Source: Aquarana catesbeiana (Eukaryota; Chordata; Amphibia; Anura; Ranidae). Taken from it: 64,000 nt of DNA. Below are positions 1-11,608 of the stretch, one piece after another (positions within the stretch are counted from its first letter, which is position 1; every line of letters starts with the position of its first letter). The position numbers and the translations under genes were made by a program. Where the stretch lies: positions 39,302,338 to 39,366,337 of the forward strand of contig NC_133336.1 of assembly GCF_042186555.1 (NCBI RefSeq), read 5' to 3'. The notes beneath the pieces were generated by a model. It was given only the letters and a program-made list of their open reading frames with translations, was not told the origin of the DNA and did not search any database.

Positions 1-326
1 CAATAGGTGTCAAGTTAGTAGATACCAAATCTATCTAGACTTGCAATAGCACATCATGCAAAATGACTGTGATCCTTTATACAATTCTGTAGTTAGGTTT
101 TCTGTCATTCTTTGAAGGATCTGGTATTCTTCAACACTTCAAAAGGATGGTTGTGTCCTAGGAGGGTTGGACATCTTTTTCAGCACAACTGATCTTAAGA
201 CTTCTCCTTAGTAAATCATGGATTCTCCTGTCAATAGTTACTGGTGGATTTTGACTGGTCTTGCTGGTTCTAAAGTTTCCACCAGTTCAGCCAGACAGCA
301 TAGTCTTTTCACAGTCAGTGTACTTG
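1..326. other. Presumed PAPOLA intron, no feature seen
   Basis: No exon, repeat or RNA gene is recognised here. It lies upstream of the first visible PAPOLA exon, so it is presumably intronic. Confidence 0.4.
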
Positions 327-1137
327 TTAACCACTTGCCAACCATCCTATAGCAGTTTTACTGCTACGTGATGGCCTCTGTGCGCAGGATACGTGATCCT
401 GCATTTCCCGGTAGTGGGCACAAATGCACTCCCACCGCTGGCTCGCTCCCACTGTGATTACACTCTCGATCTCAGCCAGCACCCGCCGATCATCAGCCAC
501 AGAGACAGAACCTCAATTTTGTAAGCAAGGCAGATTGCTGTTCTGACAGGAGGGGAAGCATTGATTCTGTGTCTTGGCAAAGCTGGGATATGGATTCACG
601 TCTTCCCCTAGTAAAAGCACCTCCCACGGTTTAGAAATTGGTCAGGCACGCAGTTAACCCCTTGATCACCCTAGATGTTAACCCCTTTCCAGCCAGTGTC
701 ATTAGTACAGTGACCGTGCAATGATCCACAAAAGCGTCAGTGTTTGAATGTCCACCGCAATATCGCTATAACTACAACACTAACTTTTTTACAAAAAATA
801 TGTAGCAGAATACATATTGGCCTAAATTGCTGAAGAAATTTAAGATTTTTTTTTTATTTTAATTTGGGTATGTTTTATAGCAGAAAGTAAAAAATGTTTT
901 TGTGTTTTTCAAAATTTATTGGTCTTTTTTTTGTTTATAGCGCACAAAAATAAAACTGCAGAGGTGATCAAATACCACCAAAAAAAAGCTCTATTTGTGG
1001 GGGAAAAAAAGACATAAATTTTATTTGGGTGCAGCATCAGACAACCACGCAATTGTCAGTTAAAATAGCGCAGTGCCGTATCGCAATAAATGGCCTGGTC
1101 ATGAAGGGGGCAGCTCTTCTGGAGTTCAAGTGGTTAA
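327..1137. repeat. TTAA-flanked MITE, family A (copy 1)
   Basis: Starts TTAACCACTTGCC and ends CAAGTGGTTAA, so it has inverted ends and TTAA at both borders, as expected for a piggyBac-type non-autonomous element. It contains the family's shared internal text (a segment on 'gtgatcaaataccaccaaaa' and 'tggcctggtcatgaaggggg'). Other copies lie at 7939-8701 and 43618-44109, with truncated ones near 58490-58816 and 63318-63480. No transposase is encoded. Confidence 0.75.
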
Positions 1138-1288
1138 TCTCACTTCAATAGACCTGCCAAGGCTCAACAGGGCAGGCCTAGAATTACCCTATGGGTGTGC
1201 TCACCAACAACCATTTTGGGTTATGACCTAAATACCTTATAACCTTTATCATGCCCACCTAGGTTTTCTCCATGGTACAACTGTAAGT

Positions 1289-1789
1289 TTAAAGTGGTTG
1301 TAACGGCAGAAGTTTTTTTTTTTTTTTTTTTTTTTTTACTTTACTGCATTCTATGCAGTGAGAGAAAAAAACTGCATGCAGCTTCCCCTTCAAACCCCCC
1401 CCCCCCCCCCTTCAATTCTTACCTGAGCCCAATCTTGATCCAGCGATATGCACGAGAGCCAAGGCTCTGTCACGCCTCATTGGCTCAGTTACAGCAGCAG
1501 GAGCCATTGGCTCCCGCTGCTGTTAATCAGACATGACATAAGATGCGGGGCCTAGCCCCACTCTGTGTGTCATATGGACACACAGAATGGGACTTGATAG
1601 TGAGCATTGATGAGTGCCTCCATAGCAAGTGGCTTGCAATGGGGGCACTTGGTGAGGGGGGGCAGGATTGCCGACGGGGGACCACAGAAGAGAAGGATCA
1701 GGGCTGCTCTGTGCAAAACCATTGCACAGAGCAGGTAAGTATAAATTGTTTGTTATAATAATAAAATAAAAAGCTTTACAATCACTGTA
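1289..1789. repeat. TTAA-type MITE, family B (copy 1)
   Basis: Left end TTAAAGTGGTTGTAACGGCA and right end CTTTACAATCACTGTAAG are imperfect inverted ends. Poly-T and poly-C runs occur inside. Related copies lie at 48822-49262, about 50091-50452 and about 55600-55895. Short reading frames inside it have no protein character. Confidence 0.6.
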
Positions 1790-1901
1790 AGATGTTTTCC
1801 TAGTTTGTAAGTTAAAAAAATGTAAACCGGTTGTGCACATCCCTTATGTGATTGTTTGTTTTTTATGATTTTTGTATAGTTTATAGACAAGCTATAAACA
1901 G

Positions 1902-2001
1902 CAAGATGTTTGAAGTAGACATGAAGATTGCAGCCATGCATGTGAAAAGAAAGCAACTTCATCAGCTCCTACCCACACATGTGCTCCCTAAGAAGAAAAA
2001 G
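1902..2001 (+). CDS. papola: PAPOLA, first visible coding exon (partial gene)
   Basis: Poly(A) polymerase alpha adds the poly(A) tail to cleaved pre-mRNA in the nucleus, together with CPSF and CFIm. This exon encodes KMFEVDMKIAAMHVKRKQ and then HQLLPTHVLPKKKK. It corresponds to the end of the RNA-binding domain and the first nuclear localisation signal of the vertebrate enzyme (recalled human text: MKIAAMHVRRKQLHQLLP). The exon is bounded by AAACAG| and AAG|GTAAAG. Its first base completes a codon begun in an exon outside the window, and it ends in phase 0. The seven exons here give about 263 C-terminal residues of a protein normally about 740 long. The catalytic exons lie upstream. PAPOLG is a paralogue, but the C-terminal text fits PAPOLA better. 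Identification is from memory of the family. Confidence 0.93.
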
Positions 2002-2148
2002 GTAAAGAGCTGCTTTTGGATGGATGAAATTAGACTGTCCCCTGGCACTGAGCTGCAGAGCCGTATTTAGACATCTAAACCAGTTTGAGTTTGCCATTCT
2101 GATTCAGAGAATTAGTCTAAGGGGTTTTTTTTCTTTTTGGTTTTGCAG

Positions 2149-2291
2149 CATTCTACGGAAGGTGTGAAGCTGGTGGGTCTGCATGACAGCAGCCTGGACT
2201 TATCCGTGGACAGTGACAACAGTATGTCTGTGCCTTCTCCCACCAACACCACCAAGAACAATCCATTGAATGCCTCCGGATTGTCTCAGGG
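2149..2291 (+). CDS. papola: PAPOLA coding exon: start of Ser/Thr-rich region
   Basis: Acceptor TTTTGCAG|CATTCT and donor CAGGG|GTAAGA. Begins HSTEGVKLVGLHDSSLDL, then SVDSDNSMSVPSPT, matching the segment that follows the first nuclear localisation signal in vertebrate PAPOLA. It is the start of the serine/threonine-rich regulatory C-terminus, which is phosphorylated in known homologues. Length is 143 nt, ending two bases into a glycine codon that exon 6816 completes. Only a 147 bp intron separates it from the previous exon. Confidence 0.93.
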
Positions 2292-2564
2292 GTAAGATGA
2301 CCTCATACCATTTTTTGTTTGTGACTTTTAAATAAGAAAAAAATCTGTTAAGACGGCCTATTTCCAGTTTAACTGGTTATGTGTTCTACTAGCTGGAAGG
2401 GGTTTTCTGGTTTTAGTTTATCTATTATATACAATCCATGTACATTTAAACAGCAGGTTTTGTAGTCTGAGATAAACAAGCTTGGTTTGTATGTGTGTGT
2501 ATTGCATTGCATTGGCAGATCATGTGGATGCTGGTAAAATGTACCAGCTATGAAGAATAGTGCG

Positions 2565-4268
2565 TATAATAGATGGTTTGGGAAAAGAAATGGCGCTGCC
2601 CTGTTTCACATTAATTAATTGGGGGTATGAAATCCATATACTACAAACTGTGTTCAGTGAGGTATATACATATAAATAAATAAGAACTAAAAATTAAAAA
2701 CGGTGTACCTCAGTGTGGTCAAAAAGAAAAAATAACCATATGTGTAAAAAAAACCAAAGGATAGGTGAAACTCCTTTAAGGTTAAACAATCTTAATGTAT
2801 TAAACCAGTGAAAAAAAGTGCCTCGTGTGTTCAGAATTATATAAATACAATGTGTAGAAGTTGAGAGTAAATTTGTAAAAAACTTTTTTAAATGAAATTA
2901 ACCCCAGGGTTCTAAAGTTTTGTGACAGTATGGCACCCCCTAAGGGACCAATGTCATTTTAAGTGAAAACAGATATAGTAAATATTAAGTGTCGATGCCA
3001 AAACAAGTATATGGCTCCCAGAAATATTAATTAATATGTCAATATTTTGACCTCTAGCGAAGTTACAGTAAATTTACAAATCCCATAAAATCAGACCTAA
3101 AAAATTCTTTCAGACATAAAAATATTTTTTCAGCCTTGTATATATATCAGCAGATATTAGTAAGGCTCTTAAAACGTAATGATCCAAATAAAAACCAGAG
3201 AGTTTTTCTAGCCAGATAGTATAATGGGCAAAGTTCAATAAATTTGCAGTATTTCAGACTCAGGAACATTAAGCAGTGACTTCTGTGTTCATTTCAAACG
3301 GTGACTTGCAGTGCTCGCCCCCCGTGCTCCCCCACTCACCAGAGACAATCACCCCCACAGGGGTACCGAGCGACAGAGTGGGTGCCTTGGGGTGGATATT
3401 TTCAATCCGATCCTGCTGTTGTTCCTCTGCTCTGTGCGATCCCTCCAATGGTTTCAAATTTCAGCTGTGCGTTCCAACAACCGGGCTCCTCCACTGCTTC
3501 CCACCGTATACCTGTTTAACTCTCCATTGTGACCAAAAGAAAGAAAACAGGGGGCTTCCGTCGTGAAGTGTATGTCCAGTTTATGTCTGCTGATATATAT
3601 ACAAGGCTGAAAAAATATTTTTATGTCTGAAAGAATTTTTTAGGTCTGATTTTATGGGATTTGTAATTTACTGTAACTTCGCTAGAGGTCAAAATATTGA
3701 CATATTAATTAATATTTCTGGGAGCCATATACTTGCTTTGGCATCGACACTTAATATTTAATATATCTGTTTTCACTTAAAATGACATTGGTCCCTTAGG
3801 GGGCGCCATACTGTCACAAAACTTTAGAACCCTGGGGTTAATTTCATTTAAAAAAGTTTTTTACAAATTTACTTTCAACTTCTACACATTGTATTTATAT
3901 AATTCTGAACACACGAGGCACTTTTTTTTCACTGGTTTAATACATTAAGATTGTTTAACCTTAAAGGAGTTTCACCTATCCTTTGGTTTTTTTACACATA
4001 TGGTTATTTTTTCGTTTTTTCTTTTTGACCACACTGAGGTACACAGTTGTTTTTAATTTTTAGTTCTTATTTATTTATATGTATATACCTCACTGAACAC
4101 AGTTTGTAGTATATGGATTTCATACCCCCAATTAATTAATGTGAAACAGGGCAGCGGCATTTCTTTTCCCAAACCATCTATTATACTTACTAAATTAGAC
4201 CCCTTGGGGAACTAATTAGGGAGAGGCAGCAGCTCCCATACTGTCCAAAGCGCGGATTCTCTTACTTA
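2565..4268. mobile_element. Fold-back element with about 0.6 kb inverted arms, probably Penelope-like
   Basis: Left arm (about 2565-3158) and right arm (about 3583-4185) are near-identical reverse complements around a loop of about 420 bp. A tail of about 80 bp follows the right arm. The 16-bp direct repeat TATGAAGAATAGTGCG flanks the element at 2549-2564 and 4269-4284, a target duplication of the length made by target-primed retrotransposition. Arms plus a one-sided tail resemble the element at 33149-35481, which carries hammerhead motifs. No clear ribozyme core is seen here. It sits in the intron between PAPOLA exons 2149 and 6816. Confidence 0.75.
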
Positions 4269-4484
4269 TATGAAGAATAGTGCGATTTCTTATGTGCAGC
4301 ATCATCTTCAAGTCAGCTTGTTTCTATTATAAGAACGTCATCCTTCAGCCTGGCCATTACCTGGGGCCCGAGGATATGACACAGGTCAATCGATGTAATG
4401 TTTCTATATACCTTCAATGGGCAGTTTGTAAAGACCTGCAGGAACAGACTGAGAAGATGTATGTAGTTTTATAGGTAAAATATA

Positions 4485-4620
4485 GTTGGGAGGAATTTAT
4501 CAAAACTGGAGCAGACAGAATCTGGAGCAGCTGTGCATAGTAACCATTCATCTTCTATCTTCAGCTTGTCCAGTTAAGCTTTGAAAATGAAAGATAGAAG
4601 CTGATTGGATCCCATGCACA
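4485..4620. repeat. MITE family C, degenerate copy
   Basis: Contains 'aatttatcaaaactggag', 'cttctatcttcagcttgt' and 'gatagaagctgattgga', matching the better copies at 25857-26033, 63160-63305 and 52650-52735. Ends are not resolved. Confidence 0.55.
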
Positions 4621-5500
4621 AGTACTCCAGATTCTGGTTGTTCCCTCTGTGTATTTTACGTGAGAACACATTTGTGATGGACTCCGGACACCCTGTTAGG
4701 TATTTTTGCCAAGAAGCTGCTTTCCAAGTCCTGGAACACGAGACCAATGGATCGACTATAGTAACCCCAAATCCCAGTCTTTGAGTAGACCAGAAATAGA
4801 ACTGTTTATTAGAAGACAAATACAGGCTTTTAAACACTTGAGTAGGATGTTCCCCGCTCCTGATCATATTACTCTAACAATACACTGTAACCAGAAACAT
4901 AAATTAACATGAGCTAATTAACTAATCATTTAACCAGACTAGGTGACCCAGAGATATGACCTTTCAGGTCAGCCTTGTCTCCTAGCTCACTAACTACAAT
5001 ACACATTATCATAAATATCAACACAGAACTCCTTCACACAATAGCAGTGTTAATTAGCACAAATAACAATGGTTGAAAGACCCTTAGAAGCCACACTAGA
5101 CTTATTTACAATAAACACATTATAGCAGACAACCCCAGACAGGTGACTGGAGTTGATGACGACAGCATCTGCTATGAGCCCCAACAGTGTGAAGCAGTCA
5201 CTATTCCTAATATGGCATATAGGCCCTATACAGGGTTCCCAGAGTCTGTGTGTCTTGGGGAGACATGGACTTGAATCTAAGGTAACATTACTCCAAGGGT
5301 CCCCAGGCATACCCCTCACAAAGAGTGGTGTTTCCTTAAAATCCAGGGCCCATAATCAGTAGGCAAGAGGCTAGCATTCAGTCCTCTCCAAAAGCCTCTG
5401 TCCTGTGTGAGTCTATCGCAACATTCTAAAAGTATGCTACATGTAATGTTTGTAATACTCAATTTTACTTGCATGTTGTACATTATCTATATATCTCTTA
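4621..5500. other. Intronic sequence without recognised feature
   Basis: Intron between PAPOLA exons 2149 and 6816. The text at about 4780-5380 looks like a retroelement long terminal repeat fragment, but I see no matching partner, primer site or coding region. Short reading frames on both strands lack family motifs. Confidence 0.3.
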
Positions 5501-5514
5501 GTACAATCAGCAGG

Positions 5515-6425
5515 GGATCAAATCCTTTTTTTCCTCACTGAACGTAAAATCACCTTGCATGCAGCTGCTGATGTCACCGACTTATACATTCTGAAAGTCT
5601 GGCATACCATGCTGGACCTTCAGAGCATCTTGTCGGTGTTCTGTCGGATAGTGCCCGGGATGTACTGCGCATGGGCCATACGGAACAGCACAACAGCTGA
5701 TTTAACGATTTTCAGTTGTTGTGACGGTGCCTGCGCACAATAGCCGACGTAAGAAATTTTTTTGTCAGTTTGTGTCTCGCTGGCGAGGCATGTTCATGTC
5801 GGTGAGGGGCAGATTAGTACAAGATGGGGGTAGATTCTTAAATGTAGGCCAGTGCTGCAAAACACATATTTTTCAGATACCAGTTGACTAAACACTCCCC
5901 GCAAGCGCCCAAGAAGAATAGCAGAAAAATGTGTTTTGCAGCACTGCCCATCATTGAATAATCCTCCCCCATCACGTACTAATCTGCCCCTCACCGACAT
6001 GAACACGCCTCGCAAGAGCGAGGCACGATTTGTCAGAAAAATTTCTTCCGTCGGTTACTGTGCGCAGGCGCCGTCTCGACAACACAACAGCTGATCGTAA
6101 ACTCAGCTGTTGTGCTGCGCATGCGCCGTTTGTCCCGGGCACTTCTCGATAGAACACCGGAACTGAGGGCTCCCGTGCAGGAGTGACGTCTTGTCGGCTC
6201 CAGCCACTAACTGCGTCGGAGTCCGTAAAACCAGAAGAAAGGCTTGGGGGGAAGATGTGAGCCCTTTCAGCAGTGAGCTGACACCGCTGGAAGGGCTTCT
6301 TTCTAAGGTGTTTCATAATGTGCTAGTTTGCGACGCATACTAGTACATTATGACATTGTCTTACATACAGTGTGTTTTGTGTTTTTGTTTTTTTTTATTT
6401 TATTCTACAGCGGTTTACTAACACT
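5515..6425. repeat. MITE family D with internal fold-back
   Basis: The 3' part contains the family's near-palindromic 'aatgtgctagtttgcg', also found near 9473-9506 and 25830-25856. Inside, the segments about 5636-5850 and about 5960-6165 are imperfect reverse complements (for example 'gtcggtgaggggcagatt' against 'aatctgcccctcaccgac'), forming a fold-back of about 530 bp. No coding potential is seen. Confidence 0.55.
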
Positions 6426-6815
6426 GTAAAGATACTGAATCAGCAAAGTGTTAATGAAAAGCCCAGGCCAATTCTTCTTCTGTCTCAGGCACCACCCAAT
6501 TCCCAGTCTTTCATGCTTGGGGGAGCATGTGACCTCCTCCCATAATGTGATGCTTGTGCTACCACTCTCTTGACTGACACCTGCTGATCTGTATATTTTG
6601 CTTTCATATGACAAATTGACAGGGTCTCTTACTGAAAGTACTGGAAGTCCATAGACAAGCTACTGTTGGATTTGCACTGACGCTCAGCACAGCATATTAG
6701 GCGGTGCCGCTTTTAGAGTAATGCTTGTTAATTAAAACGGTAAACCCCTTTTAACCAATAGGTAAGGTTCTGTTTTGAAGATCCTTGATCGTTCTTGTTG
6801 TTTTTCTTCTTGCAG

Positions 6816-6916
6816 TAGAAGCAGTCCAGCAACACCAACTAACTCTTCCTTGACCAATGTACCAAATTTGGAGAGCAACGTGCAGTCCTTGAATAATTCC
6901 TTAGACTCATCACGGG
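6816..6916 (+). CDS. papola: PAPOLA coding exon
   Basis: Acceptor TTCTTGCAG|TAGAAG and donor CACGGG|GTGAGT. The first base completes the glycine from the previous exon, then RSSPATPTNSSLTNVP and NLESNVQSLNNSLDSSR follow. This is low-complexity S/T/N-rich text, as expected for the weakly conserved regulatory tail. It ends in phase 1 and is followed by an intron of only 83 bp. Confidence 0.9.
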
Positions 6917-6999
6917 GTGAGTTTGGAGCGTTGTGCACTTCATTGAGGAATCTAACTTTTCTTCCTGCTGTTTTTTTAACCATCGATCTTTTCTTGCAG

Positions 7000-7223
7000 G
7001 TAGTCTGTACGAAAGCATTCCCGCTGACACTGCCATGTCGCCAGCTATCTCTTCAACACCAAAACCTGTGGTGTCTCGGGTTGTGACCCCCACCCGACTG
7101 GTGAATCAAGTTCCAAAGCCTTTCCCAAGCACTGCAGTGAAACTGCCAAGTCCAATAGCAGGTGTAAAGCGGACATCCTCTCCTCAGAAGGAGGAAAGTC
7201 CCAAGAAAGTCAAAACCGAAGAG
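7000..7223 (+). CDS. papola: PAPOLA coding exon with second nuclear localisation signal
   Basis: Acceptor TTCTTGCAG|GTAGTC and donor GAAGAG|GTGAGT; 224 nt ending in phase 0. Encodes SLYESIPADTAMSPAI, then KPVVSRVVTPTRLVNQVP and GVKRTSSPQKEESPKKVK. The last stretch matches the second bipartite nuclear localisation signal of vertebrate PAPOLA (recalled human text GVKRTSSPHKEESPKK). This is the most diagnostic exon in the window. Confidence 0.95.
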
Positions 7224-7938
7224 GTGAGTTTGTATCTGTGGTGTACTTTGAGCCGGTTCTTTGTGGTACACCTAGATAGTATGCCAAGTTTTTTGTTGTG
7301 TTTTTTTTAATTTTATTGTGCGTTTTTTAAATAGTAATCATACAGTACATCAGATAGGGGTTACATCCAAAGCAATAAAGAAGTCAACACCCACTTAGTA
7401 TGCCAAGTTTAATCTTTTTAGTGAAGGTTTATTAAACCTATTAAAGAAAATTTGGCACCGCAATGTGTCAGAAATAAAACTTATATGATTTTATTAAAAC
7501 CATCCACTAAAAGGAATCAATACCTGTAGTTATTGACACATTTCAGCCTCTTACATAGGCCTTAGTTATCATTTTTTTTCTATTGCCTATTCAATGTATA
7601 AAAGTGAACCCCAGCTGCAATCGATCATTACATTCCTGTCAGGTGTGTTTTTTTTTGTTTTTGTTTTTTTTTTTTGTCCCATTGGTGGGGTGGAGATTTT
7701 CTTTTACTTCCTGTTCCTGTTCAAAAAGGCAGTTCTCACATCTGTCGTTTCCCCCCCCCCTCCTTTTCAGTTCTCACATCTGTTAATCATTATCATATTT
7801 AGTTATGTGTTTGTGTGTGTGTATATAAGATAACTATATAATCGAAGTCTGTAAGAAAACCCATATGTTGCAGTGAGATTAGTAACCTATCTGAGTGATC
7901 CCTTTTCTGGACAGCACATGTTCTGAAAAATATAAAAC
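7224..7938. other. Intronic sequence, T-rich, no gene
   Basis: PAPOLA intron between exons 7000 and 9836. It contains T-rich and C-rich low-complexity runs around 7645-7760. A 79-residue T-rich frame here is not a gene. Confidence 0.5.
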
Positions 7939-8701
7939 TTAACCACTTCAATACAGGGCATTTTCACCCCCTTTCTGCCCAGGTCAATTTTCAGTTTTCA
8001 GCGCTGTAACATTTTGAATGACAATTGCGCGGTCGTGCAACACTGTACCCAAATTAAATTTTTATAATTTTTTTTTCCCCACAAATAGTTTTCTTTTGGT
8101 GGTATTTGATCACCGCTGCGGTTTTTATTTTTTTGCGCTATAAACAAAAGGAGAGGGACAAGTTTGAAAACACAATATTTTTTACTTTTTGCTATAATAA
8201 ATATCCCAATTTTTTAAAAAATAAATAAAATTTTTTCCTCAGTTTAGGCCGATATGTATTTTACATATTTATGGTAGTAAAAAAATCGCAATAAGCGTAT
8301 ATTGATTGGTTTGCGGAAAAATAGATTTATGGCAGTTTTTTATTATTTTTATTTTTTTTTACTAGTAATGGCGGAGATTTTTATTGTGACTGTGACATTG
8401 CAGCGGACATATTGGACACATTTGTCACTATTTTGGGACCATTCACATTTATACAGCGATTAGTGCTATAAAAATGCACTGATTACTGTATAAATGTCAC
8501 TGGCAGGGAAGGGGTTAACACTAGGGGGCGATCAAGGGGTTAAATGTGTTACCTAGGGAGTGTAGGGGGAGGAGACTGATCGTGTTCCTATATACTCGCC
8601 CCATTTACCGCCGGGAAGCCGAGGACATATGACGACCGCCCAGGATGGGAGATTCCATCTACGGACGTCATATGACAATGGGCGGGTCGGGAAGTGGTTA
8701 A
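7939..8701. repeat. TTAA-flanked MITE, family A (copy 2)
   Basis: TTAACCACTTCAATACAGGG at the left and GGGAAGTGGTTAA at the right, with TTAA at both borders. It carries the family's 'gaatgacaattgcgcggtcg' segment. It lies in a PAPOLA intron. Confidence 0.8.
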
Positions 8702-8892
8702 GAACATAGCTTCTCTTTATATATCTAATACTTGTATTCAATGTAGGCTGCCTGTATATGAGTGTGCAGCCAAATATGTATTTGCCTGTACTGGTATAAG
8801 TCAGCACTGAAAGATTGTCAGGGTTGCAAGGTGTTTTGACTCTTAACAATAGGAGCTTACTTGCAGGATGGGAGGGCAATAAGCTGTATTGC

Positions 8893-9411
8893 TTAAAGTG
8901 TTACTAAACCCCCAACAGTAAAATCAGTCTGTATATGCCTTAAAGCATGCTTGTTATACCCACTGTGGATCCTAGGGGGTTATTCCTCCATATTGTGTAA
9001 CAAGGCTGTTTGATTCTGTCTTCTGTGATCCTCCCCTTCTTCCACTGTTCCCAATCTATCTATAAGACAGAGCCTTTAAAGTCACTCTGCACATGCTCAG
9101 TTTGTGTATTGCTAGACTTTTATTTTCCTTTTTTTCCTTGGGAGGGTGTATGTGATCAGCATAGGGCCAATCAGCACTGTCCAGACAGAGGGTTGGGGTC
9201 CTGCAGCCTCATAGGTTAGTTGGAGGAGAATGAAAACTCCTTCAAGCTTTAACTATAAACTGATATAACTCACAAGACTGCTATATACTGCTGATGAGAA
9301 AAGGTATTTAGCAGTTTATATTTACTATAATAATTGCATTTCAATGTTCTGTGTAATGTGGGAGACCAGATATAGTGAATGCAGGGTCCTGGGTTTAGTA
9401 ACACTTTTTAA
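8893..9411. repeat. TTAA-flanked MITE, family E
   Basis: TTAAAGTGTTACTAAACCC at the left and GGGTTTAGTAACACTTTTTA at the right are inverted ends bordered by TTAA. The right TTAA (9408-9411) is also the left TTAA of the next element. Confidence 0.75.
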
Positions 9412-9720
9412 AGCGATTGTAAACCACTGGGTGCCCTATTTTATTTTTTTTTTGCCCTGCAAGATAATGTCATAATGTGCTAGTATGCATTGCATACTAG
9501 CACATTATGTAAAGCTTACCTGAAAACAAAGTATTCCAGCAATGCGATGTCATCGCTGGAGGCCGCATTCATCTTTATCCATCTGTAAGATAGAAAAGTG
9601 GTCACGCATCTGGCTAAGCAGTATGGCAGGGAGGGGTGTGTGACTAGCAAGTGTGATCAAACAGAAATGCAAATTGTCTCTCAGCTATGTGATCACATGC
9701 TGTAGGTATATCAGTTGTGT
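9408..9720. repeat. TTAA-type MITE, family D (uninterrupted palindromic core)
   Basis: Starts TTAAAGCGATTGTAAACC and contains an intact near-palindrome 'aatgtgctagtatgcattg' followed by 'catactagcacatt'. The same text is split by an insertion at 25857-26033. The right end is not sharply defined. Confidence 0.55.
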
Positions 9721-9835
9721 ATTTAGTAGTCCGTTTGCTGTTCCACTTTTAGTACAAATGAACAATGTATCCATTCAAAATTTTGCCAAGCACTGTTATG
9801 AAACTACATCGAACATTTTTTTTTTTTTTTTTTAG

Positions 9836-9904
9836 GATGACAGCAATGGCTGCACTGCTGTAGACTCAGATGAGTCAAGCCGATGCGAAATGGAATTATT
9901 AAAG
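9836..9904 (+). CDS. papola: PAPOLA coding exon, acidic
   Basis: Acceptor (T)nAG|GATGAC and donor TTAAAG|GTGAGT; 69 nt, phase 0 to 0. Encodes DDSNGCTAVDSDESSRC then EMELLK, an acidic linker in the position of the poorly conserved acidic segment of mammalian PAPOLA. It could be skipped without changing frame. Confidence 0.85.
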
Positions 9905-11548
9905 GTGAGTCATTTGAAGACCGGGCCATGGATGCTTCCTTTAGGTGCCTATGTCCATTGTTCTTCTTTTCAGAGCTGCTGCAGGGGTGTTTATCATGTT
10001 GATGTTTATTTTGCCAACAAATTCCACTGCTCCTTTAGTGAGTATGTAGATCCATTTGCACCAGATGCTGCCTTCCAGAGAATCTAGTCGTACCACAGTC
10101 ATACACGTGTGCATGTTCTTATGCTGATCCCAGGTATAGCTCAGACGCCTGGTTAACCTGTGAGAAAAAAGTGTTTTTTTGTTTGTTTTTTTTTTGTGTT
10201 GAACGAATGTCCTCCAAGCATATAGCTTTCCTCACACAGGCGCAAATCATCTTTTAACCTATGTAGTAAAGATGTTCAGGAAAATGTAAAGCATTTTATA
10301 TTTTTTTTTTTTTCTTTATAATTTTAGGGTTTTTTTTTTTTTTTTTTTTTTTTTTAATCCGATTAATATGAAATGTCACACATAAATATTTTCACCTTTT
10401 GCAGGCAGATGGTGGCCAATGACCATAAACAGAGTTTCTCTTTAAAGGCTACGTTCACCTGTAAGGAAAAAAATTAATAAATGCATGTTTTTAGAGGAAT
10501 GGGCATTTATTTTATTTCCACAGAGTGCAGGGCATTGCTCCTGTGATCAGTGGAACAAGTTACACCCCAAATACTGGTGCAACTTGTTCCTAAAGGTGAA
10601 CTTAACCTTTAAACCTTATCCCGGCTGTTGCAGGTTGCTGTTTTGGTTGTGGAAGCAGCCAATCCAAAATGCCAAGGGCTTGTTAAAAGAGAAGTATGGG
10701 TTTTTTTTTTTTTTGCAGAATATTACTTGGGTGTATGCAGCATTGGTCCCCCGCTGGCTCTACACTGAGAACCGAGTGATAAAACACTGTCGATCGTTCT
10801 GTTCTCAGGGCTCCCTGAGAAGACAGCTGGTGACTGTCAGTCAGTGCTCTCTGCTCTGCCCCTGTCACTGCAGCATTGGGCTGTTGAGGGGGTGGGAGCG
10901 GCCAGCTCAGCCTCTGAGGCTCGCTGAAGAGGCCAAGCCGAGTGCCGGTCCAGGCATGTGGGCGGATCCTGACTTCATTGACGCAATCTTGCTCGAATCT
11001 GGACCGGCTCTGTGACATCAGACAATGGGCTTAAGCTTAAAAAGGGGCAGAACTGCACTCCTGTGATCCACAGAAGTACAGCCAAACAAGCTTCTCCTTT
11101 TAAGCCAGATATAATTAATAAGGTTGGTAACGTAATGTGGTATAAACTACGTTGCCATACATTTTCAGAACTTTTTTTTTTTTTTTTAAAGCTCTTCATG
11201 CAAAAATGCAGGTAAACACACTAAACTGCAGCATATTTTCAAAATAGACTCCAGAGCCCCTTTCTGGTAAGAACAGGTCCTGCTAACAATTACATTGGTT
11301 TTTTTTTTTTTTTTTTTTAAATGTTGTTTGAAAAATGTTAAGTGTTCTCTGAACTGCACCATAGCAACTGCTGTGTATGGATGAAGCTCTGGTTGGCTGT
11401 GACTGCTGCAACATCCATTGCAGACCTCTTGCCTGTTCCTGTGCTGCGCTAAGGATGAATCTTGCCTTTTTGTTTTTAGTGCTTTTTTGCATACAGTAAT
11501 TCATCTTTTTGTCTCATTTCTCTGTTTTTGCATGTGCTGTTCCTACAG
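9905..11548. other. PAPOLA intron, repeat fragments only
   Basis: Long poly-T runs at about 10300-10355, 10700-10715, 11170-11188 and 11300-11320. A small inverted pair ('aggctacgttcacct' and 'aaggtgaacttaacc', about 10447-10612) suggests a MITE remnant. The 176-residue frame at 10485-11015 crosses repeat text and has no family resemblance. Confidence 0.5.
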
Positions 11549-11608
11549 GAGAATGAAATAGATGAAACGTCTTCATCTCCTGTTCCGGGGGCTTTGCCAT
11601 CTTCTCAG
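11549..11608 (+). CDS. papola: PAPOLA coding exon, penultimate
   Basis: Acceptor CCTACAG|GAGAAT and donor TCTCAG|GTATGT; 60 nt, phase 0 to 0. Encodes ENEIDETSSSPVPGALPSSQ. It is short, symmetric in phase and low in complexity, so it is supported mainly by splice sites, reading frame and position between strong exons. Confidence 0.82.

Noticed and set aside
10485..11015. 176-codon frame in a PAPOLA intron
   Set aside because: Crosses poly-T and repeat text, has no domain, and lies between well-defined exons.
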